Part shown: one piece after another, positions 1 through 9,906 of the stretch
Layout: each line of letters starts with the position of its first letter
Position numbering within the stretch: the first letter of the stretch is position 1
Source of the DNA: Bradyrhizobium sp. NFR13
GTDB taxonomy: Bacteria; Pseudomonadota; Alphaproteobacteria; Rhizobiales; Xanthobacteraceae
Direction: 5' to 3'
DNA: 64,000 nucleotides
Assembly: GCF_900114605.1 (NCBI RefSeq)
Contig: NZ_FOTP01000002.1
Span: forward strand, 930,001 to 994,000
Notes under the pieces: generated by a model
Seen by the model: the letters and a program-made list of their open reading frames with translations, nothing else
What the model was told of the DNA's origin: nothing
Database searches by the model: none
Position numbers and translations under genes: made by a program

Positions 1-434
1 CCAAACCTGTGCACGAAGACGGCGCCATGCCGGTGCCCGTTGTCGCGCAGGGTCTGGATCATGTTGAACCGTTCAGCGATAGCCGGGTCGAACAGATCGA
101 GGCACATCTCGCTATGCCCCTCTTCCAGCATGTGGAAGAACACCGAGCGGCGCCAAGCTTCCGCAGCGTCGCCGGTCGCCGTCGAGCCATATTCGAACAT
201 CTCGCTTTCATTGCTCGGCCTGTCGCTCCAGCGAAAGCCGCGCCCCTCGAACAGCGGATGCAGTGTGTCGAGAAAAACCTGCCCGCGCGACAGCTCGATC
301 CCCATGGCAAGGCAGCGTTCACAAAAGCCGCGGATCAGTTCGCTTTCAGGCGAGCCGGTGAGGCCCTGGCCGGTGAGCCAGTTCATCAGTTCGATACGGG
401 GGGCAGTGTCCATTCCCAAGCTTTCTTCCGTCAT
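1..434 (-). CDS. Adenylate/guanylate cyclase-like protein, N-terminal part (runs off window)
   Basis: Only the first ~144 codons are present; the gene leaves the window at base 1. The protein begins MTEESLGMDTAPRIELMNWL and continues with an 'ELIRGFCERCLAMGIELSRG' segment, then 'LHPLFEGRGFRW'. From memory this matches the N-terminal region of alphaproteobacterial class III adenylate cyclases, which sits ahead of the catalytic domain. The catalytic domain itself is outside the window, so cyclase activity is inferred. ATG at 434 is used; an internal ATG at 413 (MDTAPRIE) is an equally good start. An inverted pair TTGTGTC (509-515) / GACACAA (530-536) lies upstream. It is the last gene of the leftward group that follows the RND efflux operon, 129 bases away. 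Confidence 0.65.
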   Translation of the reverse strand, partial: MTEESLGMDTAPRIELMNWLTGQGLTGSPESELIRGFCERCLAMGIELSRGQVFLDTLHPLFEGRGFRWSDRPSNESEMFEYGSTATGDAAEAWRRSVFFHMLEEGHSEMCLDLFDPAIAERFNMIQTLRDNGHRHGAVFVHRF

Positions 435-563
435 GACGGACTAATCCCGCCTGCGGTGCCGGAGCAACTTCGCAGCGAAGGTCCGGCCATCCACGTCTCT
501 CGTGCCATTGTGTCAAGGCGTGGGTACCCGACACAAGGCCGGGTATCATGGTATTATTGGCAA

Positions 564-3500
564 TCACGCATGCGCCCCCAGATCCTTTTGCGTGACCACC
601 ACCGAGCCCGGGAACAGGCGCCGGATCAAGATATAGAAGATCGGCGTGAAAATCAGACCGAAGATGGTGACACCGATCATGCCGAAGAACACCGCCACAC
701 CAACCGCCTGACGCATCTCCGAGCCCGAACCCGACGAGATCACCAGCGGCAGCACGCCGAGAATGAAGGCGAAGGACGTCATCAGGATCGGGCGGATACG
801 AAGGCGACAAGCCTCGATCACGGCTTCGAGTTGCTCGCGGCCTTCCTGCTCGATATCCCTGGCGAATTCGACGATCAGGATCGCGTTCTTCGCAGCCAGT
901 CCCACCAGCACGACAAAGCCGATCTGGGTGAGGATGTTGATGTCCTGCCCCATGATCCGCACGCCGATGGTTGCCGCAAACAGGCACATCGGCACGATCA
1001 GGATGACCGCAAAGGGCAGCGACCAGCTGCCATACTGCGCAGCCAGAACGAGATAGACGAACAGCACGCAGATCGGGAACACGTAGAGGCCCGCATTGCC
1101 CCCGGTCACCTGCTGATAGGACAGATCCGTCCATTCGAAGGTAAAGCCGCTCGGCAGCGTCTCGTCGGCGAGCTTCTTCATGGTATTGAGCGCCGTCGTC
1201 GAGCTGACGCCGGGCAGCGTATCACCCTGGAGTTCGGAGGCGGAATAAAGGTTATAGCGCGGCACGCGGTCGGGGCCTGCCGTGTCCCTGAAGTTCACCA
1301 CGCTACCCAGCAGCACCATGTTGCCATCGGCATTGCGGGTCTGCAGCCGCGTCAGATCAGACCGCTCCTTCCGGAATGGCAGATCGGCCTGCGCCGTGAC
1401 GTGATAGGTGCGGCCAAGAATATTGAAGTCGTTGACATAGGCCGAACCGAAATAGGTTTGAATCGCCTCATTGACGTTCTGAACGGGCACGTTGAGCATC
1501 TGTGCCTTCTGGCGATCGATCTCGACGAACACCTGGGGCGTGTTCGCACTGAAGGGCGAGAACACGGCAGTGAGGCCGGGCGCCTTGCGCGCGGCATTGA
1601 CCAGTTCTTCGGTCGCCTTCTCGAGGAGGTCAGGACCCCTGCCCTGATTGTCGAGAATGCGCATGGCGAAGCCACCACCGGTGCCAATGCCCGGCACCGC
1701 GGGCGGCGGCACCACGATCACCAGCGCGCCTTCGATAGCGGCCAATCGCTTGCGCAATTCGGCCGTGATCTTGGTCGCGGTGTTCCCATGTTTGGCGCGT
1801 TCCTCTGCATCGTCAAATACAGGGAACAACGCCGCAGCATTCGAGGCCTGCGTACGCGTCGCACCGTTGAAGCCGGCGAAGGATGGCACGCGAACGACGC
1901 CCGGAACCTCAAGCGCGATGCGCTCGATCTGTCGCACGATCTCCGTGGTGCGACTGAGGGATGCCGCGCCGGGCAATTGCACGACGACAATGACATAGCC
2001 GCGATCCTGCGCGGGAATGAAGCCCTGCGGCGTCGCATAAATCAGCCAGCCAGCCGTGCCGATCAGGACTGCGTAGACGACGAGCATCAGTGCCAGATGA
2101 TGGATCACAAAGCCGGCCGCGGTGCCATAGGCGTGCGACAGCCGGTCGAAGCCGCGATTGAACAGACCGGTGAACGCGTTCCAGCCGCGCGCAACCACAT
2201 TCCAGCTTGCAGGCGGTTTCTTCTCATGATGCTGCTCGAGGATCATCGAGGCCAAAGCCGGCGACAAGGTCAGCGAACAGAAGCAGGAGATCGCCGTGGC
2301 GACCGCGATGGTGACGGCGAATTGCTGGAAGAACTGCCCGGAGATTCCGCCAATAAACGCCGTCGGCACGAACACCGCGCACAGCACCAGCGCAATCGAG
2401 ATCAGCGCGCCGCCGACCTCGTTCATAGTCAGCAGTGCGGCGTCACGCCGGGTCTTTCCTTCGGCGAGATGCCGCTCGACATTCTCCACCACGACAATGG
2501 CATCGTCGACCACGATGCCGACGGCGAGCACCAACCCAAACAGCGTCAGATTGTTGATCGAAAAGCCGAGCGCCGCCATAACCGCAAAAGTGCCCACCAG
2601 CGACACGGGGATGGCGATGATGGGGATGATCGCCGGCCGCCAGCCCTGCAGGAACACCAGCACGACGATCACAACCAGCACCATGGCCTCGTAGATCGTC
2701 TTGATCAGCTCGCTGACGGACTGTGCGATAAATTCAGTCGGATTGTAGCCGATATTATATTCGAGACCTTTCGGGAAATCGGCTTTCAGCTTGACCATCG
2801 TATCGGAGATGGCTTTCGCCGTGGAGAGCGCATTCGATCCCGGCCGCTGCGAGACCGCGAGCGCGACCGCCGGCTTTTTCAGAAGGAAACTGTTGGTCGC
2901 GTAGGACAGCGCGCCAAGTTCAATCCGCGCAACGTCGTGCAATCGCACAGTGCGGCCGTCGCTGCCGGCCTTGATGACAATGTTGCCGAATTCGGACTGA
3001 TCCTTGAGACGACCGGTAAAGGTCAGGTTTGGCGAGAAGGCACGATCGGAGATCGGCGGCTCCGCGATCTGGCCACCGGCGATCTGGATGTTCTGCGCGC
3101 GGATGGCCGTGATGACGTCGCCCGCGGTCATGCCGAGATTGGCGATCTTGTCAGGATCGAGCCAGAGCCTCATCGAGTAGTCACGCGCACCGAATATCTG
3201 GATATCGCCGACACCATTGAGCCTCAACAACTGGTCGCGCACCTGGCGCAGCGCATAGTTGGAGATATAGAGCTGGTCGTAGGTGTCGTCAGGCGACAGC
3301 ATGAACACGACCATCATCAGGTCGGGGCTGTTCTTACGGGTGACGACACCGTTGCGCTGGACTTCCTCAGGCAGACGCGGCTGGGCGATGGCAACGCGAT
3401 TCTGCACCAGCACCTGCGCCTTATCGAGGTCCGTGCCGAGCTTGAAAGTGACGGTGATGTTGAGCTGGCCGTTCGAGGTCGCCTGGCTGTACAGATACAG

Positions 3501-3731
3501 CATGTCCTCGACGCCGTTGATCTCCTGCTCGATCGGCGTCGCCACCGTCTCGGATACGGTCTGCGCGGAAGCACCCGGATACTGCGTGGTGATCACGACA
3601 GTGGGCGGCGCGACTTCCGGATATTCCGACACCGGCAAGGTGGTGTAAGCGAGCGCACCGACGATGATCAGCACGATGGACAGCACCATCGCGAGGATCG
3701 GGCGATTGACGGACAGGCTGCCTAGATTCAT
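564..3731 (-). CDS. RND family multidrug efflux permease (HAE1 type)
   Basis: A 1055-residue inner-membrane proton/drug antiporter, the normal length for AcrB/MexB relatives. The N-terminus MNLGSLSVNRPILAMVLSIV is the first transmembrane helix, followed by the periplasmic porter domain ('PVSEYPEVAPPTVVITTQYP', 'ETVATPIEQEINGVEDMLYL'). The proton-relay aspartates are in 'GIVVDDAIVVVENVERHL' and the relay lysine in 'GLAAKNAILIVEFARD'. The stop region of the upstream membrane-fusion gene overlaps this start by 4 bases (3728-3731), so the two are translationally coupled. No dedicated regulator or outer-membrane channel gene is adjacent, so the TolC partner is presumably encoded elsewhere. The substrate cannot be told from sequence. 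Confidence 0.96.
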   Translation of the reverse strand: MNLGSLSVNRPILAMVLSIVLIIVGALAYTTLPVSEYPEVAPPTVVITTQYPGASAQTVSETVATPIEQEINGVEDMLYLYSQATSNGQLNITVTFKLGTDLDKAQVLVQNRVAIAQPRLPEEVQRNGVVTRKNSPDLMMVVFMLSPDDTYDQLYISNYALRQVRDQLLRLNGVGDIQIFGARDYSMRLWLDPDKIANLGMTAGDVITAIRAQNIQIAGGQIAEPPISDRAFSPNLTFTGRLKDQSEFGNIVIKAGSDGRTVRLHDVARIELGALSYATNSFLLKKPAVALAVSQRPGSNALSTAKAISDTMVKLKADFPKGLEYNIGYNPTEFIAQSVSELIKTIYEAMVLVVIVVLVFLQGWRPAIIPIIAIPVSLVGTFAVMAALGFSINNLTLFGLVLAVGIVVDDAIVVVENVERHLAEGKTRRDAALLTMNEVGGALISIALVLCAVFVPTAFIGGISGQFFQQFAVTIAVATAISCFCSLTLSPALASMILEQHHEKKPPASWNVVARGWNAFTGLFNRGFDRLSHAYGTAAGFVIHHLALMLVVYAVLIGTAGWLIYATPQGFIPAQDRGYVIVVVQLPGAASLSRTTEIVRQIERIALEVPGVVRVPSFAGFNGATRTQASNAAALFPVFDDAEERAKHGNTATKITAELRKRLAAIEGALVIVVPPPAVPGIGTGGGFAMRILDNQGRGPDLLEKATEELVNAARKAPGLTAVFSPFSANTPQVFVEIDRQKAQMLNVPVQNVNEAIQTYFGSAYVNDFNILGRTYHVTAQADLPFRKERSDLTRLQTRNADGNMVLLGSVVNFRDTAGPDRVPRYNLYSASELQGDTLPGVSSTTALNTMKKLADETLPSGFTFEWTDLSYQQVTGGNAGLYVFPICVLFVYLVLAAQYGSWSLPFAVILIVPMCLFAATIGVRIMGQDINILTQIGFVVLVGLAAKNAILIVEFARDIEQEGREQLEAVIEACRLRIRPILMTSFAFILGVLPLVISSGSGSEMRQAVGVAVFFGMIGVTIFGLIFTPIFYILIRRLFPGSVVVTQKDLGAHA

Positions 3732-4900
3732 GGCTTGGCGCCGGCAGCTGGAGTAGCAGGCTTGGCGTCCGCCATTTTTGGCGACACCTTGGCGCCGATC
3801 CGCGCCCGCTGCAGCCCGTCAACGATCACCCGATCATCGGGTTTCAGACCCTCCCTGATGACACGCAATCCGTCATCGAGCGGCCCCAGAACCACCGGCC
3901 GCGCTTCAACCGTGTCGTCGGCCTTCACCACCATCACGATCTTGCGCGACTGATCGGTCGCGATAGCCGTATCGGGAACGAGCAGCGCGTCATATTCGCC
4001 GCTGGCGATGACACGCAAGCGAGCGAACTGGCCGGGCAGAATCGAAAGGTCTTTATTTTCAACAATGGCGCGGCCGCGGAGCGTACCTGTGCCGACATCG
4101 AGGCGATTGTCGAGGAAGTCCATTTTGCCTTCGCGCGACGGCTTGGTGTCACCGGTCAGTGTTATCTGCACCGGATTGGGCGTATCCCGCGAACTTGGTC
4201 GCCTGCCCTCGAACCACAGCCGGCTATTCCGCTGATAGATCGACTCGTCCATGTCGAAATACAGATAGATCGGCGCCATCGACACGATCGAGGTCAGCAC
4301 CGTCGCACCGCTGTCGCTGCCCTGCACGAGATTGCCGACGCTGATCAGATGCCGGCTGACGCGGCCATCGATGGGCGCAACAACCTTGGTATATTCGAGA
4401 TTGAGCTTGGCCAGTTTCAAGGCGCCTTCGGCCTGCAAAACCGCGGCCTGCGCCGCCGCAAGCTGCTGGTTTCGCTGATCGACGATGTTTTCGGAGATCG
4501 CCTGGGTCTTGATCAGCGTTGTGGCGCGCTCAAGTTCTTTCTCCGCCAGAACGACCTTGGCCTTGGCGTCGTCGAGCTGCCCCTGCGCCTGCTCTGCCGT
4601 CGCCTCGTATTGCCGCGGATCGATCTCGTAGAGCACATCGCCGGTCTTGACGACGGCACCGTCGACAAAGGTCACCTTGGTGATGAAGCCCGTGACCCGC
4701 GCACGCACCTGCACCTGGTCGACCGCGTCGAAGCGACCGGTGAATTCATCCCAGTCAGTTGTCATCCGCTTGACGGGATGGGCGACCGTCACCGGTGGCG
4801 CCGGCGGCGCCGCGGCCTCTTCCTTCTTGCCGCAACCTGCGAGCAGAAGAAGTACGATGATGGACGAGACGGCAGGAAAGATCGATCTGACGCAAATCAA
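3728..4900 (-). CDS. RND efflux membrane-fusion (periplasmic adaptor) lipoprotein
   Basis: A 390-residue AcrA/MexA-type adaptor that would link the permease to an outer-membrane channel. The mature start is a lipobox, LLLLAGC-GKKEE, followed by a proline-rich spacer. Next come the lipoyl/barrel-sandwich half ('VRARVTGFITKVTFVDGAVV', 'GDVLYEIDPRQYEATAEQAQ'), an alpha-hairpin rich in Ala, Glu and Gln, the second lipoyl half ('APIDGRVSRHLISVGNLVQG') and the beta-barrel. The open frame extends much further upstream, into a region used by the divergent CBS-domain gene. I place the start at TTG 4900, which gives a short lipoprotein signal peptide and has GGGGG about 8 bases upstream; no ATG is available there. 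The stop overlaps the permease start by 4 bases. Confidence 0.92.
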   Translation of the reverse strand: MICVRSIFPAVSSIIVLLLLAGCGKKEEAAAPPAPPVTVAHPVKRMTTDWDEFTGRFDAVDQVQVRARVTGFITKVTFVDGAVVKTGDVLYEIDPRQYEATAEQAQGQLDDAKAKVVLAEKELERATTLIKTQAISENIVDQRNQQLAAAQAAVLQAEGALKLAKLNLEYTKVVAPIDGRVSRHLISVGNLVQGSDSGATVLTSIVSMAPIYLYFDMDESIYQRNSRLWFEGRRPSSRDTPNPVQITLTGDTKPSREGKMDFLDNRLDVGTGTLRGRAIVENKDLSILPGQFARLRVIASGEYDALLVPDTAIATDQSRKIVMVVKADDTVEARPVVLGPLDDGLRVIREGLKPDDRVIVDGLQRARIGAKVSPKMADAKPATPAAGAKP

Positions 4901-5234
4901 GACAAATGCCCCCAGCGAAACAAACTGACCAAAATCAATGGTACATGAAAATTGCGACACGTCGAATTTTTTGACGGCGGCGATCACAATCCCAAGTTGG
5001 GGCAAGAGATGTGGCCTCCGCCGCGCCACACAATGCGCTGAGACCGCACAAAAGTTTGATGAATAAGACCGAGAATGAGGGAAAGGCGACCTCCGCTGCC
5101 ATTTGCCCCACCTGGAATTAGCCCATCGCCGTGATCCAACGGGATGAGCCCATGTGTCACGCCTCGGGCCTGCACCATGGCGGGATCGCGCCGGATCGAC
5201 TAGATTTGCATTTCCATCACCAGAAGGAACCAAG
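4901..5234. other. Divergent intergenic region, efflux operon / CBS-domain gene
   Basis: This 334-base stretch separates two genes that point away from each other and should hold both promoters. I see no RNA gene, repeat or conserved open frame. The long frames crossing it on both strands are upstream extensions of the flanking genes without ribosome-binding sites. Confidence 0.5.
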
Positions 5235-6536
5235 GTGTTATCTCTCGAACTCGGGATCGTTGCGGTCCTGATCGTCGTCAACGGCCTGCTCGCAATGTCG
5301 GAGTTGGCGATCGTATCCTCCCGTCCTGCCCGCCTCGCCGCCTTGGTCGAAAAAGGCGTGACGGGCTCTCGCCGCGCCCTGGCGCTGGCGTCCGATCCCG
5401 GCAAGTTCCTGTCCACCGTGCAAATCGGCATCACGCTGATCGGCGTATTGTCGGGCGCATTTTCCGGTGCAACGCTCGGCCAGCGTCTCACGGTACTGTT
5501 GCTTGACCTTGGCGTATCAAAAGGCCTCGCCGATACGCTCGGCGTCGGCATCGTCGTATCGATCATTACTTACGCCTCGCTGATCATCGGTGAACTCGTG
5601 CCGAAGCAGATCGCGCTGCGCGATCCCGAAGCCGTAGCCGTGCGTGTTGCGCCGGCCATGGTACTGCTCGCAAAAATCTCGCTGCCGCTGGTGTGGCTGC
5701 TCGACCGTTCCGGCAAGGCGATCCTGTTCCTGCTTGGCCACCGCGGCGAAGCCGAGGAGAAGGTCAGCGAGGACGAAATCCGCACGCTCGTGACCGAAGC
5801 GGAAACGGCCGGCGTATTGGAGCCCGGCGAGAAGGAGATGATCGCGGGCGTGATGCGCCTTGGCGACCTGCCCGTCGGCGCGGTGATGACACCGCGCCAT
5901 GAAGTGGCGATGATCGATCTTGCCGATCCCATCGAGACCATCCAGGCCGAACTCGCGGGCAGCTCGCATTCGCGCTTTGCGGTGTTCGATGGCGACGGCG
6001 ATTCCGCCATCGGCATCGTGCAGGCCAAGGACCTGCTCGACATCTACCTCACCGGCAAGACGCCGGACATCCGTGCACTGGTGCGTGAGGCGCCGGTCAT
6101 TCCCGACACCGTCGATGCCCGCGATGTGGTGGCCATCCTGCGTGACTCGCCGTTTCATATCGGACTCGTGCATGACGAATACGGCGTGTTCCAAGGTGTC
6201 GTGACATCGGCTGATATTCTGGAATCCATTGTCGGCGCCTTTCACACCGAGGAAGGCCCGGCTGAGGTCGCCTTTCACAAGCGCGAGGACGGCTCGTATC
6301 TGATCTCGGGCTGGATGCCCGCGGTGGAATTCGCCGCCCTGCTCGGCATTGAACTGCCGGTGCAGTCACGCCCCTATCAGACCTTTGCAGGATTTCTGTT
6401 GCAGGAGTTCGGCAAGATCCCTGACGTCGGCGATGAGGTCGTCTCGCACGCCTGGCGTTTCGAGGTCATGGACCTCGACGGCCGCCGCATCGACAAGGTG
6501 CTGGCCAGCCGGGTGACTGAAGAGGCGCTCGGTTAA
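5235..6536 (+). CDS. Hemolysin-family / CorC-type membrane protein with CNNM and CBS domains
   Basis: A 433-residue inner-membrane protein of the YfjD/TlyC/CNNM group, members of which are linked to magnesium or cobalt efflux. An N-terminal DUF21 membrane domain ('LELGIVAVLIVVNGLLAMSE', 'FLSTVQIGITLIGVLSGAFS', 'GELVPKQIALRDPEAVAV') is followed by a CBS pair ('VMTPRHEVAMIDLADPIETI'; 'VVAILRDSPFHIGLVHDEYG') and a CorC_HlyC C-terminal domain ending near 'VLASRVTEEALG'. The start is GTG 5235, with AGAAGGAA 7 bases upstream; the longer frame from 5154 lacks a ribosome-binding site. 'Hemolysin' is a historical name; a transport or ion-homeostasis role is more likely. Confidence 0.93.
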   Translation: MLSLELGIVAVLIVVNGLLAMSELAIVSSRPARLAALVEKGVTGSRRALALASDPGKFLSTVQIGITLIGVLSGAFSGATLGQRLTVLLLDLGVSKGLADTLGVGIVVSIITYASLIIGELVPKQIALRDPEAVAVRVAPAMVLLAKISLPLVWLLDRSGKAILFLLGHRGEAEEKVSEDEIRTLVTEAETAGVLEPGEKEMIAGVMRLGDLPVGAVMTPRHEVAMIDLADPIETIQAELAGSSHSRFAVFDGDGDSAIGIVQAKDLLDIYLTGKTPDIRALVREAPVIPDTVDARDVVAILRDSPFHIGLVHDEYGVFQGVVTSADILESIVGAFHTEEGPAEVAFHKREDGSYLISGWMPAVEFAALLGIELPVQSRPYQTFAGFLLQEFGKIPDVGDEVVSHAWRFEVMDLDGRRIDKVLASRVTEEALG

Positions 6537-6560
6537 ATTTGTAGTCGCAGCACGCTCTGT

Positions 6561-6590
6561 ATGTCGTCCCCGCATTCGCGGGGACGACAT
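6561..6590. terminator. Perfect 13-bp palindromic hairpin between convergent genes
   Basis: ATGTCGTCCCCGC (6561-6573), loop ATTC, GCGGGGACGACAT (6578-6590). The hairpin sits in the 77-base gap between the converging CBS-domain gene and parC, so it could terminate both. It has no long T-tract, and the core GTCGTCCCCGC resembles palindromic repeats I associate with Nitrobacteraceae intergenic regions, so it may be a repeat that happens to terminate. Confidence 0.6.
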
Positions 6591-6613
6591 GTTACGAGTT
6601 ACGAACTCGATGC

Positions 6614-8872
6614 CTACTCGATCACGCGGCCGAACTTGTTCGACTTCGGCAGGCCTGTCGCGAGACGGCCGGCATCCGCACGGTTGCCGCGCCAGTCCGC
6701 CAGTTCCTTCCAGGTCAGGCGATGCTCGCGGTCGGACGAGTCCTTCCAGGTCAGGCCTTCCTTGGCCACGAAAGTGGCGACATCCGACAGGCCTGCACTG
6801 GTGTATTTCTGCAAGCGCACGCCACGACCGCGCGCCATCTCCGGCACCTGATCGAGCGGGAAGATGACCATCTTGTGGTTGGTGCCGATGACAGCGACCT
6901 GATCGCTGCCTTCACCGATCACCGTCAGCGCCCGCGCCTCGTTCGGCATCTCGACATTCAGCACCTGCTTGCCCTTGCGGGTGGTGCCGACACAGTCGTC
7001 CTCATTGACGAGGAAGCCCTGCCCGTCATGGCTGGCAATCAGGAACTTGCGGCCGCCCTTGTGCACGAACATCGAGACGATCGCGGCATCGCCCTCCATG
7101 TCAATGAACAGGCGGATCGGTTCGCCATGACCGCGGCCGCCCGGCAGCTTCGCCACGTCGAGTGAATAGAACCGGCCATTGGTGGCGAGCAACATCAGCT
7201 TCGACGTCGTCTCGGCGAAGAACGCCTTGTCCAGCTTGTCGTCGGTCTTGAAGGTCAGGTTGGAGAGGTCTGCGACCTGGCCCTTCAGCGTGCGGACCCA
7301 GCCCTTCTCGGAAATCACGACCGTGACGGGCTCGCGCTCGACGAGCGATTCTTCCAGAGCTGCAAGATCATGCTCCGGCGCGTCCGCAAAGACCGTGCGG
7401 CGCTTGCCGAGCGGCGTCTTCGGTCCGAAGATATCGCGCACCTTGCGGACCTGTTCGCCGACCTTGGCCCACTGTTCGGCCTCGGACTTCAGGATCGCGT
7501 TGATGCCCTTCAGCTCTGCGCGGAGTTCCTTGTCTTCCTTCTTGATTTCGAACTCTTCGAGCTTGCGCAAGCTGCGCAGGCGCATGTTCAGGATCGACTC
7601 GGCCTGTAGTTCGGTCAGGCTGAACGCCTTCATCAAGGCCGGCTTCGGCTCATCCTCGGTGCGGATAATCCTGATCACCTCATCGATATTGAGATAGGCA
7701 ATCAGGTAACCGCCGAGCACTTCCAGCCGATGTTCGATCTGGTTCTTGCGGAAGTTGGAGCGGCGCAGCAGCACATCGCGCAAATGGTCGAGCCATTCGC
7801 GCAGGCATTCGGCAAGGCCGAGCACCTTGGGGATGCGCCCCTTCACCAGCACGTTGAGATTCAGCGGAATCTTGCTCTCGAGCTCGGTGAGCTTGAACAG
7901 CGACTCCATCACCAGACCGGCATCGACATTGCGCGTCTTCGGCTCGATGACGACGCGGATATCCTCGGCGGACTCGTCGCGGATGTCGCCGATCAGCGGC
8001 AGCTTCTTGTCGTTGAGCAGTTCGGCGATCTTCTCGATCAGCCGCGATTTCTGCACCAGCCAGGGAATCTCGGTGACGACGACATTCCAGGCGCCGCGCG
8101 CGCCTTCTTCCACGTGCCACTTGGCGCGGGTCCGAAACGAGCCGCGCCCGGTCGTATAGGCCTCGGCAATGCTTTCCTTGGAATCGACGATGATGCCGCC
8201 GGTCGGGAAATCCGGTCCCTTCACCCAGCGCATCAGCGACTTCGATTTGGCGTCGGGCTTGTCGATCAGATGCAGCGCCGCGTCGCAGAGTTCGGCGACA
8301 TTGTGCGGAGGGATCGAGGTCGCCATGCCGACCGCGATGCCCTGCGCACCGTTGGCCAGCAGGTTCGGAAAGCCGCCCGGCAGCACGGCCGGCTCTTTGG
8401 TTTGGCCATCGTAATTCGGGCGCAGCTCGACCGCGTCTTCGTCGATGCCCTCGAGCAGCAGCCGCGCGACATCGGTCATGCGGGCTTCGGTGTAACGATA
8501 GGCCGCAGCACTATCGCCATCGATATTGCCGAAATTGCCCTGGCCGTCGACCAGCGGATAGCGCGACGAGAAATCCTGCGCGAGGCGCACCAGCGCGTCA
8601 TAGATCGACTGGTCGCCATGCGGATGGAACGAGCCCATCACGTCGCCGACGATCTTGGCGGATTTCTTGAATGGCGTGCCCGGATCGAGCCGCAGCAGGC
8701 GCATGCCATAGAGGATGCGGCGGTGAACCGGCTTCAAACCGTCCCGCGCATCCGGCAGCGCCCGGTGCATGATCGTGGACAGCGCGTAAGCGAGATAGCG
8801 CTCCTCGAGCGCGTCTCGCAGCTGCACTTCGTGAATTTCAGCCGGCTCCGGCGGAATCAGTCTTTTTCCCAT
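6614..8872 (-). CDS. parC: DNA topoisomerase IV subunit A
   Basis: A 752-residue type IIA topoisomerase breakage-reunion subunit; with ParE it decatenates chromosomes. The winged-helix region carries '[13 protein letters not shown]' and '[20 protein letters not shown]'. The catalytic tyrosine is Y127 in '[11 protein letters not shown]'. The C-terminal half holds the beta-pinwheel repeats ('[20 protein letters not shown]', '[20 protein letters not shown]'). The residue matching the fluoroquinolone-hotspot serine 83 of E. coli GyrA is Gln (Q88). I believe this is usual for alphaproteobacterial ParC and not a resistance mutation. The length and the absence of a long acidic C-terminus favour ParC over GyrA. 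Confidence 0.97.
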   Translation of the reverse strand: MGKRLIPPEPAEIHEVQLRDALEERYLAYALSTIMHRALPDARDGLKPVHRRILYGMRLLRLDPGTPFKKSAKIVGDVMGSFHPHGDQSIYDALVRLAQDFSSRYPLVDGQGNFGNIDGDSAAAYRYTEARMTDVARLLLEGIDEDAVELRPNYDGQTKEPAVLPGGFPNLLANGAQGIAVGMATSIPPHNVAELCDAALHLIDKPDAKSKSLMRWVKGPDFPTGGIIVDSKESIAEAYTTGRGSFRTRAKWHVEEGARGAWNVVVTEIPWLVQKSRLIEKIAELLNDKKLPLIGDIRDESAEDIRVVIEPKTRNVDAGLVMESLFKLTELESKIPLNLNVLVKGRIPKVLGLAECLREWLDHLRDVLLRRSNFRKNQIEHRLEVLGGYLIAYLNIDEVIRIIRTEDEPKPALMKAFSLTELQAESILNMRLRSLRKLEEFEIKKEDKELRAELKGINAILKSEAEQWAKVGEQVRKVRDIFGPKTPLGKRRTVFADAPEHDLAALEESLVEREPVTVVISEKGWVRTLKGQVADLSNLTFKTDDKLDKAFFAETTSKLMLLATNGRFYSLDVAKLPGGRGHGEPIRLFIDMEGDAAIVSMFVHKGGRKFLIASHDGQGFLVNEDDCVGTTRKGKQVLNVEMPNEARALTVIGEGSDQVAVIGTNHKMVIFPLDQVPEMARGRGVRLQKYTSAGLSDVATFVAKEGLTWKDSSDREHRLTWKELADWRGNRADAGRLATGLPKSNKFGRVIE

Positions 8873-8947
8873 GGCGAGGGGTTAGCGCCTCCCGGCGAAT
8901 CGGGCAAGAAATGAATCATACGCCATCGATCAAGTTCCATCGATATT

Positions 8948-8975
8948 GGGCGCCCTCCCGTAGGGAGGGTCGCCC
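8948..8975. terminator. GC-rich hairpin downstream of the copper module
   Basis: GGGCGCCCTCCC / GGGAGGGTCGCCC (loop GTA, one bulged T). It lies between the end of the leftward copper genes and the parC start. There is no U-tract on either strand, so termination is only a suggestion. Confidence 0.35.
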
Positions 8976-9050
8976 ACGTCGTTCGGTCAACGGTCAAACG
9001 ATCCGATAGATGGCGGTCCGGACTCCGCCTGGACAGCCGTCCTCCGGCAA

Positions 9051-9353
9051 CTATTTCGACTTTTGGATAGAGGTCACGACGATCTGGCCATCGATGCGAC
9101 CGGCATCGAATTTCACCTTGTCGCCCACCTTGACCGATTTCAGCATCGCCGGATCCTTCACGCGAAACACCATGGTCATGCCCTCGTCCATATCGAGGCT
9201 CTTGATCGGACCGTGCTTCAACGTGATCTTGCCCGCCGCTTCATCGATCTTCTTCACTTCTCCGCTCGCCCCGGCGTCCTGCGCGTAACCCGCGACGGAG
9301 GACAGTGAGAGCCCGACAAGCGCCACCAGCGCGACAAGTCCATTCGTCTTCAT
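9051..9353 (-). CDS. CusF-like periplasmic copper-binding protein
   Basis: A 100-residue exported protein with a signal peptide ending near 'VAGYAQDA'. The body is one CusF_Ec-type small beta-barrel: 'GEVKKIDEAAGKITLKHGPI' then 'SLDMDEGMTMVFRVKDPAML'. In E. coli CusF, Cu(I)/Ag(I) is held by His36, Met47 and Met49 with a cation-pi Trp44. Here the His and the M-T-M motif are present, but the Trp position is occupied by Met (LDM). This protein probably acts as a metallochaperone for the neighbouring oxidase/efflux genes. It is the last gene of the leftward copper cluster, with AAGGA 8 bases before the ATG. Confidence 0.88.
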   Translation of the reverse strand: MKTNGLVALVALVGLSLSSVAGYAQDAGASGEVKKIDEAAGKITLKHGPIKSLDMDEGMTMVFRVKDPAMLKSVKVGDKVKFDAGRIDGQIVVTSIQKSK

Positions 9354-9393
9354 AGTGCATTCCTTTGCTTCAGATCGAGCTGTTTGCGGCGAG

Positions 9394-9855
9394 TTATTTC
9401 ACGATGACCTTGCCGGTCATCCCCAATTCGCGATGCGTCGGGATCAGGCATGAATATTCGAACGTCCCTGCCTTCGAGAACTTCCACAGGATTTCCCCGG
9501 ACTTCTTGGCGGCGAGACGCAAGCCGTTGGGCTCGTCATGCTCCATGTCAGGATTTTTCTTCATCGCTTCGCCGTGCTTCAGATTCTCTGCCGTGGTCGC
9601 CAGCAGGAATTCATGTGCTTCAGTCCCCGCGTTACGGATCACGAAGCGAATCTGTTCGCCGCGCCTGACCTCAATGACCGCAGGCGAATAGTCCATCTCG
9701 TTCATGCTCACGACGATCTCGCGCGCCGGCTTCTTCGGATCGCCGGGTTCTCCGGCCGAATATCCTCCGTGCTTGTCGTGGGCCACAGCAGCGGCCGAGT
9801 AAGCCATCGCGGCCAGCATGACGCCGCAGCTAATGTATCTTTGAGTCTTGTTCAT
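9394..9855 (-). CDS. Periplasmic cupredoxin-family protein
   Basis: A 153-residue type 1 (blue) copper-fold protein. A signal peptide (MNKTQRYISC...YSAAAVAHD) precedes a His/Gly linker and the plastocyanin-like fold. Probable copper ligands are His in 'GTEAHEFLLAT', Cys and His in 'EYSCLIPTHRELGM', and the closing Met of that motif. I chose ATG 9855, which has GGAA 6 bases upstream; an in-frame ATG at 9867 adds four residues without a ribosome-binding site. The gene follows the multicopper oxidase by 51 bases. In many copper-resistance clusters such a protein accompanies the oxidase, as electron partner or copper store; that role is inferred. Confidence 0.9.
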   Translation of the reverse strand: MNKTQRYISCGVMLAAMAYSAAAVAHDKHGGYSAGEPGDPKKPAREIVVSMNEMDYSPAVIEVRRGEQIRFVIRNAGTEAHEFLLATTAENLKHGEAMKKNPDMEHDEPNGLRLAAKKSGEILWKFSKAGTFEYSCLIPTHRELGMTGKVIVK

Positions 9856-9906
9856 TTCAGTTTCCATGTTGCTCGTTGTCTGTGATGACGATGTGCAGTC
9901 CTGGCC

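Noticed and set aside
9-3725. A 1238-codon open frame on the plus strand
   Set aside because: It lies exactly opposite the RND permease, which has full family motifs. The long antisense frame is a by-product of GC-rich codon use, and its translation is His/Arg-rich without any recognisable domain.
8573-8637. Fluoroquinolone-resistance change in parC (Gln at the GyrA Ser83 position)
   Set aside because: I believe FHPHGDQ is the normal form in alphaproteobacterial ParC, so it is not evidence of acquired resistance.
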